Origin: Deltaproteobacteria bacterium
GTDB taxonomy: Bacteria; Desulfobacterota; Syntrophia; Syntrophales; Smithellaceae
Assembly (NCBI GenBank): GCA_017860985.1
Contig: JAGFXG010000075.1
Span: 1 to 6,780, forward strand
Direction: 5' to 3'
Length of the DNA stretch: 6,780 bases
The notes under the pieces were generated by a model. It worked only from the letters and a program-made list of their open reading frames with translations, was not told where the DNA came from and ran no database searches. Numbering within the stretch: the first letter of the stretch is position 1; the number at the start of each line of letters is the position of its first letter. The position numbers and the translations under genes were made by a program. Of this stretch, positions 1-6,588 are shown piece after piece.

Positions 1-2
1 TT

Positions 3-1850
3 CTGGAAGGTCTCAACCGTCATTCTTCCGTTCACGCCGCCGGTGTTGTCATTTCGGATGTACCTCTCGTCGAGAGGGTGCCTCTGTTTTCACCGAAAGA
101 CGACATTGTTTCCCAGTATTCCATGAAAGATATAGAAGCAGTCGGACTGACCAAGTTTGACTTCCTGGGGCTCAAGACCCTGACGGTCATTAAAAACGCC
201 CTTAATTTTATCAAGGAATCACATCATATTGATCTTGATATCAACGACTTGCCGCTGGATGACCCCCAAACATATCAGCTGTTGATGAAAGGCGAAACCG
301 ACGGAGTCTTCCAACTGGAAAGTTCCGGCATGAAGGATCTTCTGGTCAATTTCAAACCTGATCATATTGAAGATGTCATTGCTTTAATTGCCCTCTATCG
401 TCCCGGCCCCATGAAAATGTCCCAGGATTTTATTTCCCGCAAACAGGGTAAACAGCAAATTACCTATGAACTACCGCAACTTGAACCAATTCTGAAAGAA
501 ACCTACGGAATCATTCTCTATCAGGAACAGGTCATGCAAATTGCCAATGTAATCGGTGGTTATACAATGTCTCAAGCCGACACATTACGCAAAGTGATGG
601 GCAAAAAGCTGGTTGCGGCCATGGAAAAAGAGAAACCGAAATTTCTCGAAGGCGCGAAGAAGCAGAAAATCAATGAAAACAAGGCAAAAACCATTTGGGA
701 GAAGATGGAGACTTTTGCCGAATACGGCTTTAACAAATCGCACAGCGCCGCCTACGCCATGATTACTTATCAGACTGCTTATCTAAAGGCGCATTACCCG
801 GTCGCGTTCATGGCCGCGCTGCTGACCAGTGAAAAAGACAATCGTGACAAGATTATCAAACATATGTCCAACTGCAAGGAAATGGGCATTAATATTTTAC
901 CGCCTGACATTAATGAATCACAAAAGGATTTCAGCATTTCAGGGGAGAATATCCGGTTCGGTCTGGCAGCCGTTAAAAATGTCGGCGAGGCGGCCATGGA
1001 ATCCGTCATTGCCATCCGTCAGGAAGCAAAATTCACTTCTTTTCTGGATTTTTTAAGCCGTGTCGATCTTCGCAAAGTCAATAGAAGGGTGATCGAGAGT
1101 CTGATTAAATGCGGTTCCTTTGATTCACTGGGAAACAACCGCTGTCAACTGATGGAATGCCTGGATCAGGCCATGGACGAAGCACAGCGCATCCAAAAGG
1201 AATCATTAAGTAATCAGGCAAGTATCTTCGATCAGATGGAGGCAACTGGACCGTCTGAAACGAACGGCGGATCATCTTTTCATATTCCGAACCTTCCGGA
1301 ATGGGACCGGAAAGAGCTGCTTTCCATTGAAAAAGAAACTCTTGGATTTTACATTACAGGGCATCCTTTGCATGGTTATAAAAACAGATTAAAGCTCGTT
1401 ACCAATGCAAATTCGGCTACATTGAGCTCCAAAAGGGATAAGGATACCATTACTATTGCCGGCGTCATAAGTTCCTGTGCCGAACGACTGACCAAGAAAA
1501 AGGAAGTTATGTGCAATGTAGTTCTGGAAGACCTGCAGGGTTCCGTCAATATTATTTTCTGGGCGGATATTTATAAGAAATTTTATGAACTGCTCCATGA
1601 CGACGAACCGGTTGTTATTCAGGGCAGCATTGACATAGGCGATGAGTCGCTTAAAGTCATAGCCCAGGACGTTATTTTGCTGAGCAAAGCCCTAGAAAAT
1701 CCTTATAAACAGGTCAGGTTCATGGTTGATGCTGAAAAAGTGTCTCCCGAAGGCATTATATCGCTAAATGAAGCAATACAAAAATATAAAGGCAGATGCG
1801 AAAGTTATATCCATATTCTGAACGAAAAAAGTGAAATAATTGTCCATTAG
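3..1850 (+). CDS. dnaE: DNA polymerase III subunit alpha, C-terminal half (5' end outside window)
   Basis: This is the catalytic alpha subunit of the replicative DNA polymerase III holoenzyme, acting at the fork with the beta clamp and clamp loader. The frame is open from base 3 and encodes 615 residues before TAG. The GTG at 78 is internal, because the codons before it read as the conserved RHSSVHAAGVVI motif. The phrase KFDFLGLKTL carries the third catalytic aspartate (codon 159-161; D555 region in E. coli). The other two aspartates and the PHP domain lie upstream of the window, about 500 residues missing. Next come FQLESSGM and ALYRPGPM, the fingers (YGIILYQEQVMQIA, EYGFNKSHSAAYA), a helix-hairpin-helix (NRRVIESLIKCGSFDSLG), a clamp-binding pentapeptide QASIF at 1215-1229 and an OB fold around 1450-1650. 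The short C-terminal tail corresponds to the tau-binding region. The projected full length of about 1,117 residues is usual for DnaE. No frame damage is seen. Confidence 0.97.
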   Translation: MEGLNRHSSVHAAGVVISDVPLVERVPLFSPKDDIVSQYSMKDIEAVGLTKFDFLGLKTLTVIKNALNFIKESHHIDLDINDLPLDDPQTYQLLMKGETDGVFQLESSGMKDLLVNFKPDHIEDVIALIALYRPGPMKMSQDFISRKQGKQQITYELPQLEPILKETYGIILYQEQVMQIANVIGGYTMSQADTLRKVMGKKLVAAMEKEKPKFLEGAKKQKINENKAKTIWEKMETFAEYGFNKSHSAAYAMITYQTAYLKAHYPVAFMAALLTSEKDNRDKIIKHMSNCKEMGINILPPDINESQKDFSISGENIRFGLAAVKNVGEAAMESVIAIRQEAKFTSFLDFLSRVDLRKVNRRVIESLIKCGSFDSLGNNRCQLMECLDQAMDEAQRIQKESLSNQASIFDQMEATGPSETNGGSSFHIPNLPEWDRKELLSIEKETLGFYITGHPLHGYKNRLKLVTNANSATLSSKRDKDTITIAGVISSCAERLTKKKEVMCNVVLEDLQGSVNIIFWADIYKKFYELLHDDEPVVIQGSIDIGDESLKVIAQDVILLSKALENPYKQVRFMVDAEKVSPEGIISLNEAIQKYKGRCESYIHILNEKSEIIVH

Positions 1851-2001
1851 GGAGATTCTGGACGGATTGATATTTGTGACTCTTTGAAAAAAGAGGCGGA
1901 CGGGATACTGGGGGAGGGCAGCACAATTTACTGCTAAGAAACTATAGGCGTTTAGGTTGTAGACTTTTAGACCGTTAAAAAAATAACCTTTGGCCATTTG
2001 G

Positions 2002-2027
2002 TTATCAACAGGCAAAAGTTATCAACA
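2002..2027 (+). repeat. Direct repeat of a DnaA-box-like 9-mer (two copies)
   Basis: TTATCAACA occurs at 2002-2010 and again at 2019-2027. The copies start 17 bases apart, and both are preceded by G. Each differs at one position from the E. coli DnaA box consensus TTATCCACA. They sit in the dnaE-UPF0280 spacer, just before a stretch with only 24 G or C in 120 bases (2041-2160, counted by hand). DnaA binding is an inference. Two near-matches can arise by chance in AT-rich DNA, and no further clear boxes were seen in the spacer. Confidence 0.35.
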
Positions 2028-2060
2028 ATTAAAAGTTGTGAACATAATGATTTATATAAT

Positions 2061-2780
2061 ATGAAATATGATGAAAGAACATATAGATCATTAATTAATA
2101 AAAATAATCTATCATCTTATAATGTAAAAATATCCGAGAGTGATCTGTTTATAAGTTCTGATACAAACCTCTCTGAACAAGCAAAAAAATCATTGATTAT
2201 TCATCGAAATTCCCTTGAAAGGTATATAAAAACAAATCCACAATTTCAGGTTTCACTCGTTCCGCTTCCGGACGATGATTTAGCTCCGCCAATTATCAGG
2301 GAGATGATCCAAAAATCAAAAATTTGCGGAGTAGGTCCCATGGCCTCTGTAGCGGGTGCAGTTGCTGAATTCGTTGGCAATGATCTCCTGGATTCGACGG
2401 GAAATCTTATCATAGAGAATGGCGGTGACATTTTTCTTAAAGTAAAACATCAAGTAACGGTGGGTATTTTTGCTGGAGAATCTACTTTAAGTTATAAGCT
2501 CAATATAATTGTAAAACAAGAAGAAACTCCATTGGGTATTTGCACATCATCCGCGACGGTGGGGCCATCTTTGAGCTTTGGAATTGCAGATGCAGTATGT
2601 GTGATTTCAAAATCGGCAACCCTGGCTGACGCTGCCGCTTCCGCGATCGGTAACCGTGTTAAAAACAAAAAAGATATCAAGCCAAGTCTGGATTATGGAA
2701 TTGAAATTCCCGGTGTTCTTGGAATTGTCATCATCTTAGGAAACGACATGGGAGCAATAGGAGATATTGAGTTTGTTTGA
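2061..2780 (+). CDS. UPF0280 family protein (ApbE superfamily), function unknown
   Basis: This is a 239-residue protein of the UPF0280 (COG2122) family, related in fold to the FMN transferase ApbE. Its substrate and role are not established. Family signatures seen are an N-terminal RTYRSLI, GVGPMASVAGAVAEFVG at residues 90-106, NGGDIF at 120-125, SFGIADAV at 172-179 and LADAAASAIGN at 188-198. The GGDI and ADA(x)2(S/T) phrases resemble the ligand and metal site of ApbE, with serine where ApbE usually has threonine. The ApbE HIIDPRTG motif is not recognisable. There is no signal peptide or clear membrane span. The ATG at 2061 is chosen because family members start just before the RTYR motif. 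The frame is open back to a TTG at 1998, but that would add 21 atypical residues over the DnaA-box-like repeats. Neither start has a good ribosome binding site. The first 40 codons are much more AT-rich than the rest. The thioesterase gene follows after 39 bases. Confidence 0.87.
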   Translation: MKYDERTYRSLINKNNLSSYNVKISESDLFISSDTNLSEQAKKSLIIHRNSLERYIKTNPQFQVSLVPLPDDDLAPPIIREMIQKSKICGVGPMASVAGAVAEFVGNDLLDSTGNLIIENGGDIFLKVKHQVTVGIFAGESTLSYKLNIIVKQEETPLGICTSSATVGPSLSFGIADAVCVISKSATLADAAASAIGNRVKNKKDIKPSLDYGIEIPGVLGIVIILGNDMGAIGDIEFV

Positions 2781-2819
2781 AAAAAGGAAAAAGGCCGAAG
2801 GATAAAGGTAAAATCCAAA

Positions 2820-3224
2820 ATGTTTGATTATACGGAAGAAATACGAAAACAAAGTGCCTTTGTGAAATTGCTTGGGCTTTCGATTGAAAAGCTTGAAAAT
2901 GGATTCTGTCAGAGCAGATTACAAATCCGGGAGGAGTTCTTAAACAAGCGAAAAATCGTCCACGGCGGTGTCATTTATTCTATGGCGGATATCAGCATGG
3001 GTGTCGCAGTTTATTCCACACTTAAAAGAGAGGAAGAGACGGCCACAATCGAAATCAAGATCAATTATTTAAAGCCTGCCAATCAGAAAGTGCTTATTTG
3101 CGATGCCAGGGTGATTCAAAGAGGAAAACAAGTTTCAGTAATTGAAGCAGAAATAAAATCAGAGGATGATCATGTCATTGCAAAAGCAATAGGGTCTTTT
3201 TCAATTATTAAACCGAGAGAATAA
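2820..3224 (+). CDS. PaaI family hot-dog fold thioesterase
   Basis: This is a 134-residue cytoplasmic hot-dog protein of the PaaI / acyl-CoA thioesterase family, which hydrolyses acyl- or aryl-acyl-CoA thioesters and usually works as a tetramer. The family motif is present as HGG at residues 48-50 followed by YSMADISMGVAV, with Asp57 at the usual catalytic acid position. The following strands (TATIEIKINYLKPA, then VIQRGKQVSVIEAEI) match the hot-dog sheet. Length is normal. The start at ATG 2820 has a modest AAAGG about 11 bases upstream. It lies 39 bases after the UPF0280 gene on the same strand, so the two are probably co-transcribed. The true substrate cannot be read from the sequence. The nearby IorAB makes aryl-acetyl-CoA, a type of substrate for PaaI, but it is on the opposite strand, so any link is only a guess. 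Confidence 0.9.
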   Translation: MFDYTEEIRKQSAFVKLLGLSIEKLENGFCQSRLQIREEFLNKRKIVHGGVIYSMADISMGVAVYSTLKREEETATIEIKINYLKPANQKVLICDARVIQRGKQVSVIEAEIKSEDDHVIAKAIGSFSIIKPRE

Positions 3225-3231
3225 AGAAATA

Positions 3232-3249
3232 TTGAAATAATTGTTTCAA
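3232..3249. terminator. Weak AT-rich hairpin between convergent genes
   Basis: TTGAAA at 3232-3237 pairs with TTTCAA at 3244-3249. With a T-G wobble inside, this gives a 7-pair stem and a 4-base loop. It lies between the thioesterase stop and the cbpA stop, where a bidirectional terminator would be expected. The stem has only one GC pair on each arm and no clean T-run follows on the + strand. On the - strand the following bases are T-rich but interrupted. It is a candidate only. Confidence 0.22.
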
Positions 3250-3304
3250 GTTTACATAACATATCTTATGAGACCTAAAATTAAAATTATCGGTAGACAA
3301 TTAA

Positions 3305-4252
3305 TCACATTCCTTCATTCGACAACTGCTCAATTAGTTTGATCTGCCTGTCCGTAAGTTTTTTTGGGACCTCAATGTTGATTTTAACGAACTGGTCGCC
3401 TTTGAGAGATCCTTTAAGGCCGGGCACTCCATAGCCTTTCATTCTGATTTTGGTGTTATTTTGAGTTCCGGGCGCGATCTTTAATCTTTTTGTGGTTCCG
3501 TCGAGTGTGGGAATATCGATAGTTGTTCCCAGAGCAGCCTGTGTAAATTTGATGGTTTTTTCAATGTATAGATCATTGCCGTCCCTGGCAAAGATCGGAT
3601 GAGGCAATACATTGATATTTAAAAATAAATCTCCATTCGGACCCCCGTTGAATCCCGCAAGGCCTTTGCCGGGCAGTCTCAGTTTTTTTCCTGAACTGAT
3701 GCCTGGTGGAATCTTCACATTGATGTCTTCTATTCTGTTTTCCATCTGGAGAGAGATTTTCTTATCAGACCCCATTACGGATTCTTCTAATGAAATTGAT
3801 AGATTATACTCGGCATCCTGGCCTTTTTGCGGCATATTGGCATACTGGCGGCCACCACCGCCGCCGCCGAATATTCCGGAGAAGGGGTCTTCAAAATCCT
3901 GCGCGCCGCCTCCTCCCCTTCTGCTTGTGTGAAATGTTGTTCGCCCTCTTCCTCCGCCAAATCCGAAACCGCGCAAAATTTCATCAAGGTCAAAATCGCG
4001 GAAAATGTCCTCTTGCGAATATTGCTGGCGAAACCGATCCGCAGATCCAAACTGGTCGTATTGTTCTCGTTTCTGCGCGTCACTTAAAACGGCATAGGCC
4101 TCGCTGATCTTTTTAAATTTTTCTTCAGCCGCTTTATTATTGGGGTTTTTGTCTGGATGCCATTTTACGGCCAGTTTGCGGTATGCTTTTTTAATTTCAT
4201 CGGCTGATGCTTTTTTATCAACGCCTAAAACCTGATAGTAGTCTTCTGCCAT
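3305..4252 (-). CDS. cbpA: DnaJ/CbpA-type J-domain co-chaperone lacking the zinc finger
   Basis: This is a 315-residue class B J-protein, a partner that delivers substrates to DnaK (Hsp70) and stimulates its ATPase. The J domain covers residues 4-69 with the HPD triad at 32-34. A Gly/Phe-rich linker follows at about 95-140, including a run of six glycines coded by GGC/GGT-type codons near 3855. Two C-terminal beta-sandwich substrate-binding domains run from about 145 to 315 ([43 protein letters not shown]). The protein contains no cysteine, so the CxxCxGxG zinc centre of true DnaJ is absent. This matches CbpA (curved DNA-binding protein A) in layout; the DNA-binding property is not testable here. 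The start is [11 protein letters not shown] at 4252, with AAGGG about 5 bases upstream. A TTG at 4273 in the same frame lacks a ribosome site. It lies 38 bases after iorB on the same strand. Confidence 0.93.
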   Translation of the reverse strand: MAEDYYQVLGVDKKASADEIKKAYRKLAVKWHPDKNPNNKAAEEKFKKISEAYAVLSDAQKREQYDQFGSADRFRQQYSQEDIFRDFDLDEILRGFGFGGGRGRTTFHTSRRGGGGAQDFEDPFSGIFGGGGGGRQYANMPQKGQDAEYNLSISLEESVMGSDKKISLQMENRIEDINVKIPPGISSGKKLRLPGKGLAGFNGGPNGDLFLNINVLPHPIFARDGNDLYIEKTIKFTQAALGTTIDIPTLDGTTKRLKIAPGTQNNTKIRMKGYGVPGLKGSLKGDQFVKINIEVPKKLTDRQIKLIEQLSNEGM

Positions 4253-4290
4253 AGTTTCCCTTTTTGGTTGCAAAATTTATTGCAGGTAAT

Positions 4291-4875
4291 TTAAGCAGCA
4301 ATTCCCATTTGAAAAGCATCTAAATTCAATTTTATTAATTTTTGAGGAAAAGACTTCTTGATCACTGTCTCCCAAATGGCCTTGTCGACATTCAGAAGAT
4401 TGGAAACGGCGCCCAGCAGAACGACATTCGCCGCTTTTACGTTTCCGGCTTTTTTGGCGATTTCGCCTGCATTAAAAGCAACCACCTTTGGATAGTGTTT
4501 TTTTAAAAATCCAACAACATCAGCAGGATAAGATGCATCGCCGATATTGACCGCCGGAGGATAGATTTCTTCGGTGTTCACGATAATTGACGCTTCTCCG
4601 CTTATGAATTTCAGATAACGCAGTGCTTCCATTTTCTCAAAAGAAACAAGTACTTCTCCGCTTCCGGCTTCAGCCAGCGGCGAATAGACTTTCTTCCCGT
4701 AACGAATGTCACTGTTCACGCATCCACCGCGCTGTGCCATGCCGTGGACCTCACTTTTCTTAACATCAAAACCAGCTTCCATCATGACCATACACATGAT
4801 ATCGCTTGCTCTTATGATTCCCTGACCGCCTACTCCGGCAAATAATACACTGTGAACCCTTGACTCGTCCTTCAT
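4291..4875 (-). CDS. iorB: Indolepyruvate:ferredoxin oxidoreductase beta subunit
   Basis: This is the small subunit of indolepyruvate ferredoxin oxidoreductase, equivalent to the gamma domain of pyruvate:ferredoxin oxidoreductases. With IorA it converts aryl pyruvates plus CoA to aryl-acetyl-CoA, CO2 and reduced ferredoxin in the cytoplasm. The protein has 194 residues, normal for the family. It shows the nucleotide-type loop GVGGQG at residues 14-19 and the conserved HGMAQRGG at 44-51. The start is the ATG at 4873-4875, with AAGGA 7 bases upstream. The frame is open to 4959, but the extra residues would overlap the IorA ferredoxin domain and do not resemble the family. The start lies 16 bases beyond the iorA stop, so translation coupling is likely. 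The reading frame is intact, unlike that of iorA. Confidence 0.94.
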   Translation of the reverse strand: MKDESRVHSVLFAGVGGQGIIRASDIMCMVMMEAGFDVKKSEVHGMAQRGGCVNSDIRYGKKVYSPLAEAGSGEVLVSFEKMEALRYLKFISGEASIIVNTEEIYPPAVNIGDASYPADVVGFLKKHYPKVVAFNAGEIAKKAGNVKAANVVLLGAVSNLLNVDKAIWETVIKKSFPQKLIKLNLDAFQMGIAA

Positions 4876-4891
4876 GGAGTTTTCCTTTTCC

Positions 4892-6277
4892 TCAGCTGAT
4901 TGCTCCGAATTTGCATACCTGGGCGCATAATCCACAGCCATTGCAGAATGTTTCATCAATTACCGCAATTCCCTTACGTTTGGAGCCTTCTTTTGTTACC
5001 CCTTCTTTCCAGGCAATCGGGGGACAATTTAAGGTCAGGCATGTTTTGCATCCCTCGCATTTATCCGCGTCAATTTTCAGGGCAGAAACAGGCTTTAGAT
5101 TAGCCCTTTTAAAAAGAACACAGGGACCCTGGGAAATAATAACGGATGGACCGCTGCTGGCCAGTTCGTCTTTGATCGCGATTTGAGCTTCTTTAATGTT
5201 ATATGGATTAATAACTCTTATATTTTCAATACCTAGGGCAGAAACTAAAACATTTAGATTAACTTTTTTTGCTTCTTTCCCCATCAACGTGTAACCGGTG
5301 CCCGGATGCTCCTGCATCCCTGTCATCGCTGTTGTGCTGTTATCGAGTATAATGATCAATGCGTCGCTGTTATTATAAGCCATATTTAAAAGCGATGTAA
5401 TCCCGGAATGCAGGAAGGTGGAATCGCCGATCACTCCGACAACCTTGCCCTTTCCTTTCTCCTTCAGGGCCTTGCTCATGCCATGGGCCATCCCAATGCT
5501 GGCGCCCATGCAGATGCATGAATGCAGGCCTTCCAGAGGCTTTAAATAAGAAAGCGTATAGCAGCCGATGTCGCCATGGACATAAGCTTTTGATTTTTTT
5601 AGCGCGTAAAACAATCCACGATGAGGACAACCGGGACAAAGGTTCGGCGGACGATGAGCCAGATTTTCCTGATAAGGAGAAACCGTTCCAGATATATCTG
5701 AATTTATGGCATTTTTTACGATACCGGGATCAAATTCATTGGTGTAGGGGAAAATATCCTTGCCGGTCACCTCGATTCCCATGGCTTTGATTTGCTCTTC
5801 AAGGTAAGGATCAAGCTCTTCGATCACATAAATTTTTTTCACTCTGGCTGCGAATTCATGGATTAATTTTGCCGGAAGCGGATAGACCATGCCCAGTTTC
5901 AGATAGGAGAAATCCGGGAAGACCTCTTTGGAATAGTTATAAGGCATACCGGCCGTGATGATCCCTACTTCCGGATTATTGATTTCCATTTTATTTTCGG
6001 GGAAATTTTCGACAAATTTTTTCAGGGCCTCCTGGCGCTTTTCGACTTCAACCCGTCTGATGCGGGCATTGATAGGCACCATGACGTATTTTTCCGCATG
6101 ATGCACAAGTCTTGTCCTGTCTTCCGGTATCTGTGGCTCATTGAGGTAGACAACGGATTTGGAATGAGCAACTCTGGTTGTTGTTCTGAAAAAGACCGGA
6201 GTGTCGAATTTTTCACTGATTTCAAAGGCAAGTTTGATAAAATCTTTAGCTTCCTGCGGATCGGCAGGCTCGAGCAT
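4892..6277 (-). CDS. iorA: Indolepyruvate:ferredoxin oxidoreductase alpha subunit, C-terminal fragment of a broken gene
   Basis: This is the larger piece of iorA, the catalytic thiamine-diphosphate subunit of IorAB. In-frame homology starts just before the ATG, at AKIPMLEP (about 6289). Numbering from that ATG (461 residues), the region up to about 200 is the transketolase C-terminal-like domain. It continues with CPGCPHRG at 214-220 and the thiamine-diphosphate/Mg domain with GDIGCYTL at 235-242, MGASIG, GDSTFLHSG at 284-292 and LDNSTTAMTG at 311-320. A C-terminal ferredoxin domain carries two 4Fe-4S motifs, Cys 407/410/413/418 (followed by Pro) and Cys 445/448/451/455. These elements are all intact. 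The N-terminal pyrimidine-binding part lies in another frame at 6292-6540, and about 40 family residues between the two pieces are absent. No ribosome binding site precedes the ATG at 6277, so this piece is unlikely to be made efficiently by itself. Either the gene is a pseudogene or the sequence has a local error. Confidence 0.92.
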   Translation of the reverse strand: MLEPADPQEAKDFIKLAFEISEKFDTPVFFRTTTRVAHSKSVVYLNEPQIPEDRTRLVHHAEKYVMVPINARIRRVEVEKRQEALKKFVENFPENKMEINNPEVGIITAGMPYNYSKEVFPDFSYLKLGMVYPLPAKLIHEFAARVKKIYVIEELDPYLEEQIKAMGIEVTGKDIFPYTNEFDPGIVKNAINSDISGTVSPYQENLAHRPPNLCPGCPHRGLFYALKKSKAYVHGDIGCYTLSYLKPLEGLHSCICMGASIGMAHGMSKALKEKGKGKVVGVIGDSTFLHSGITSLLNMAYNNSDALIIILDNSTTAMTGMQEHPGTGYTLMGKEAKKVNLNVLVSALGIENIRVINPYNIKEAQIAIKDELASSGPSVIISQGPCVLFKRANLKPVSALKIDADKCEGCKTCLTLNCPPIAWKEGVTKEGSKRKGIAVIDETFCNGCGLCAQVCKFGAIS

Positions 6278-6285
6278 GGGAATTT

Positions 6286-6292
6286 TCGCTCG
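6286..6292 (-). other. iorA: Deletion and frameshift junction inside iorA
   Basis: On the - strand the upstream frame reads MKHVGVNVAA, ending at 6292. The downstream frame reads AKIPMLEP, starting at 6289, offset by one frame. In intact IorA proteins, as I recall the family, these phrases are separated by about 40 residues, including a segment like DPLMTLSYTG and a later SSQNEQDNR. A loss of about 118 bases would explain both the missing residues and the frame change. No repeat, insertion sequence or other inserted DNA is visible at the join. Exact breakpoints cannot be fixed without a close relative. Confidence 0.85.
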
Positions 6293-6540
6293 GCGGCAAC
6301 ATTGACACCGACATGCTTCATCACGGCCAGTGCCTTCGCACCTCCAAGGGCTGCTCCGATCGCCACTTCCACGGCAACTTTTTCATTGGGAGCCCATTCG
6401 GCATAAACACCATCATATTTTGCAAACTCTTCCATGATCTCCGTGCTGGGAGTTCCCGGATAGGCTGCGGCAAATCTCACACCTGCTTCATAGACACCGC
6501 GAGCGATGGCTTCGTTACCTGACATGAATACTTTTTTCAA
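6292..6540 (-). CDS. iorA: Indolepyruvate:ferredoxin oxidoreductase alpha subunit, N-terminal fragment of a broken gene
   Basis: These 83 codons are the start of iorA. They read KKVFMSGNEAIARG, then AAYPGTPSTEI at residues 24-34, EWAPNEKVAVEVAIGAALGGA from 48, and MKHVGVNVAA at 74-83. This is the pyrimidine-binding domain typical of IorA and related PFOR N-termini. The glutamate of PNEK (Glu53) is probably the cofactor-activating residue. The start is a TTG at 6538-6540 with a strong GGAGG 9 bases upstream. After residue 83 the family frame is lost. Translation would run on out of frame to a stop at 6022, adding 89 unrelated residues across the true downstream frame. It follows the TPR gene by 48 bases. 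Taken with the piece at 4892-6277 and the missing segment, the intact protein would have been close to 590 residues, the normal IorA size. Confidence 0.9.
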
Positions 6541-6549
6541 ATGCTATTG

Positions 6550-6554
6550 CCTCC
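6550..6554 (-). promoter_or_regulatory. Ribosome binding site fixing the TTG start of iorA
   Basis: The - strand reads GGAGG here, a full Shine-Dalgarno core. It sits 9 bases before the TTG at 6540, and the homology begins directly at that codon. The first ATG in frame (codon 6) would be too far away and would remove conserved residues. The retention of a strong site suggests that translation was selected until recently, or that the break in iorA is an artefact. Confidence 0.75.
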
Positions 6555-6588
6555 GTATGTATGAGGTGCATTAATCATCTCACAAAAA

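Noticed and set aside
1880..1895. Hairpin CTCTTT/AAAGAG with a 4-base loop after dnaE as its terminator
   Set aside because: The six-pair stem is weak and is followed by GC-rich sequence with no T-run.
2036..2060. Perfect TATAAT at 2055-2060 with TTGTGA at 2036-2041 as a promoter for the UPF0280 gene
   Set aside because: The spacer is only 13 bases, and transcription would begin after the ATG at 2061. It is better explained by the general AT-richness there.
1998..2060. TTG at 1998 as the UPF0280 start
   Set aside because: It has no ribosome binding site. The added 21 residues are not family-like, and the homology begins at the ATG at 2061.
3852..3871. Triplet-repeat tract (CCG-rich on the + strand) as a regulatory or phase-variable repeat
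   Set aside because: It encodes the normal glycine run of the J-protein linker, and triplet changes would not alter the frame.
3612..4107. Open frames on the + strand and a second - strand frame opposite cbpA
   Set aside because: They are shadows of the strongly biased Gly/Phe-rich cbpA coding sequence, with proline runs and no recognisable domain.
4269..4284. Inverted repeat TGCAA/TTGCA between iorB and cbpA
   Set aside because: A 5-pair stem with a 6-base loop and no T-run is within chance for a 38-base AT-rich gap.
4876..4959. Longer iorB beginning at 4959
   Set aside because: It would overlap the iorA ferredoxin domain by nearly 70 bases and add residues not found in the family. The ATG at 4875 has a well-placed AAGGA.
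6022..6291. Out-of-frame extension of the iorA N-terminal fragment as a genuine new C-terminus
   Set aside because: It is the wrong-frame reading of sequence whose correct frame is clear IorA. The 89 residues show no domain.
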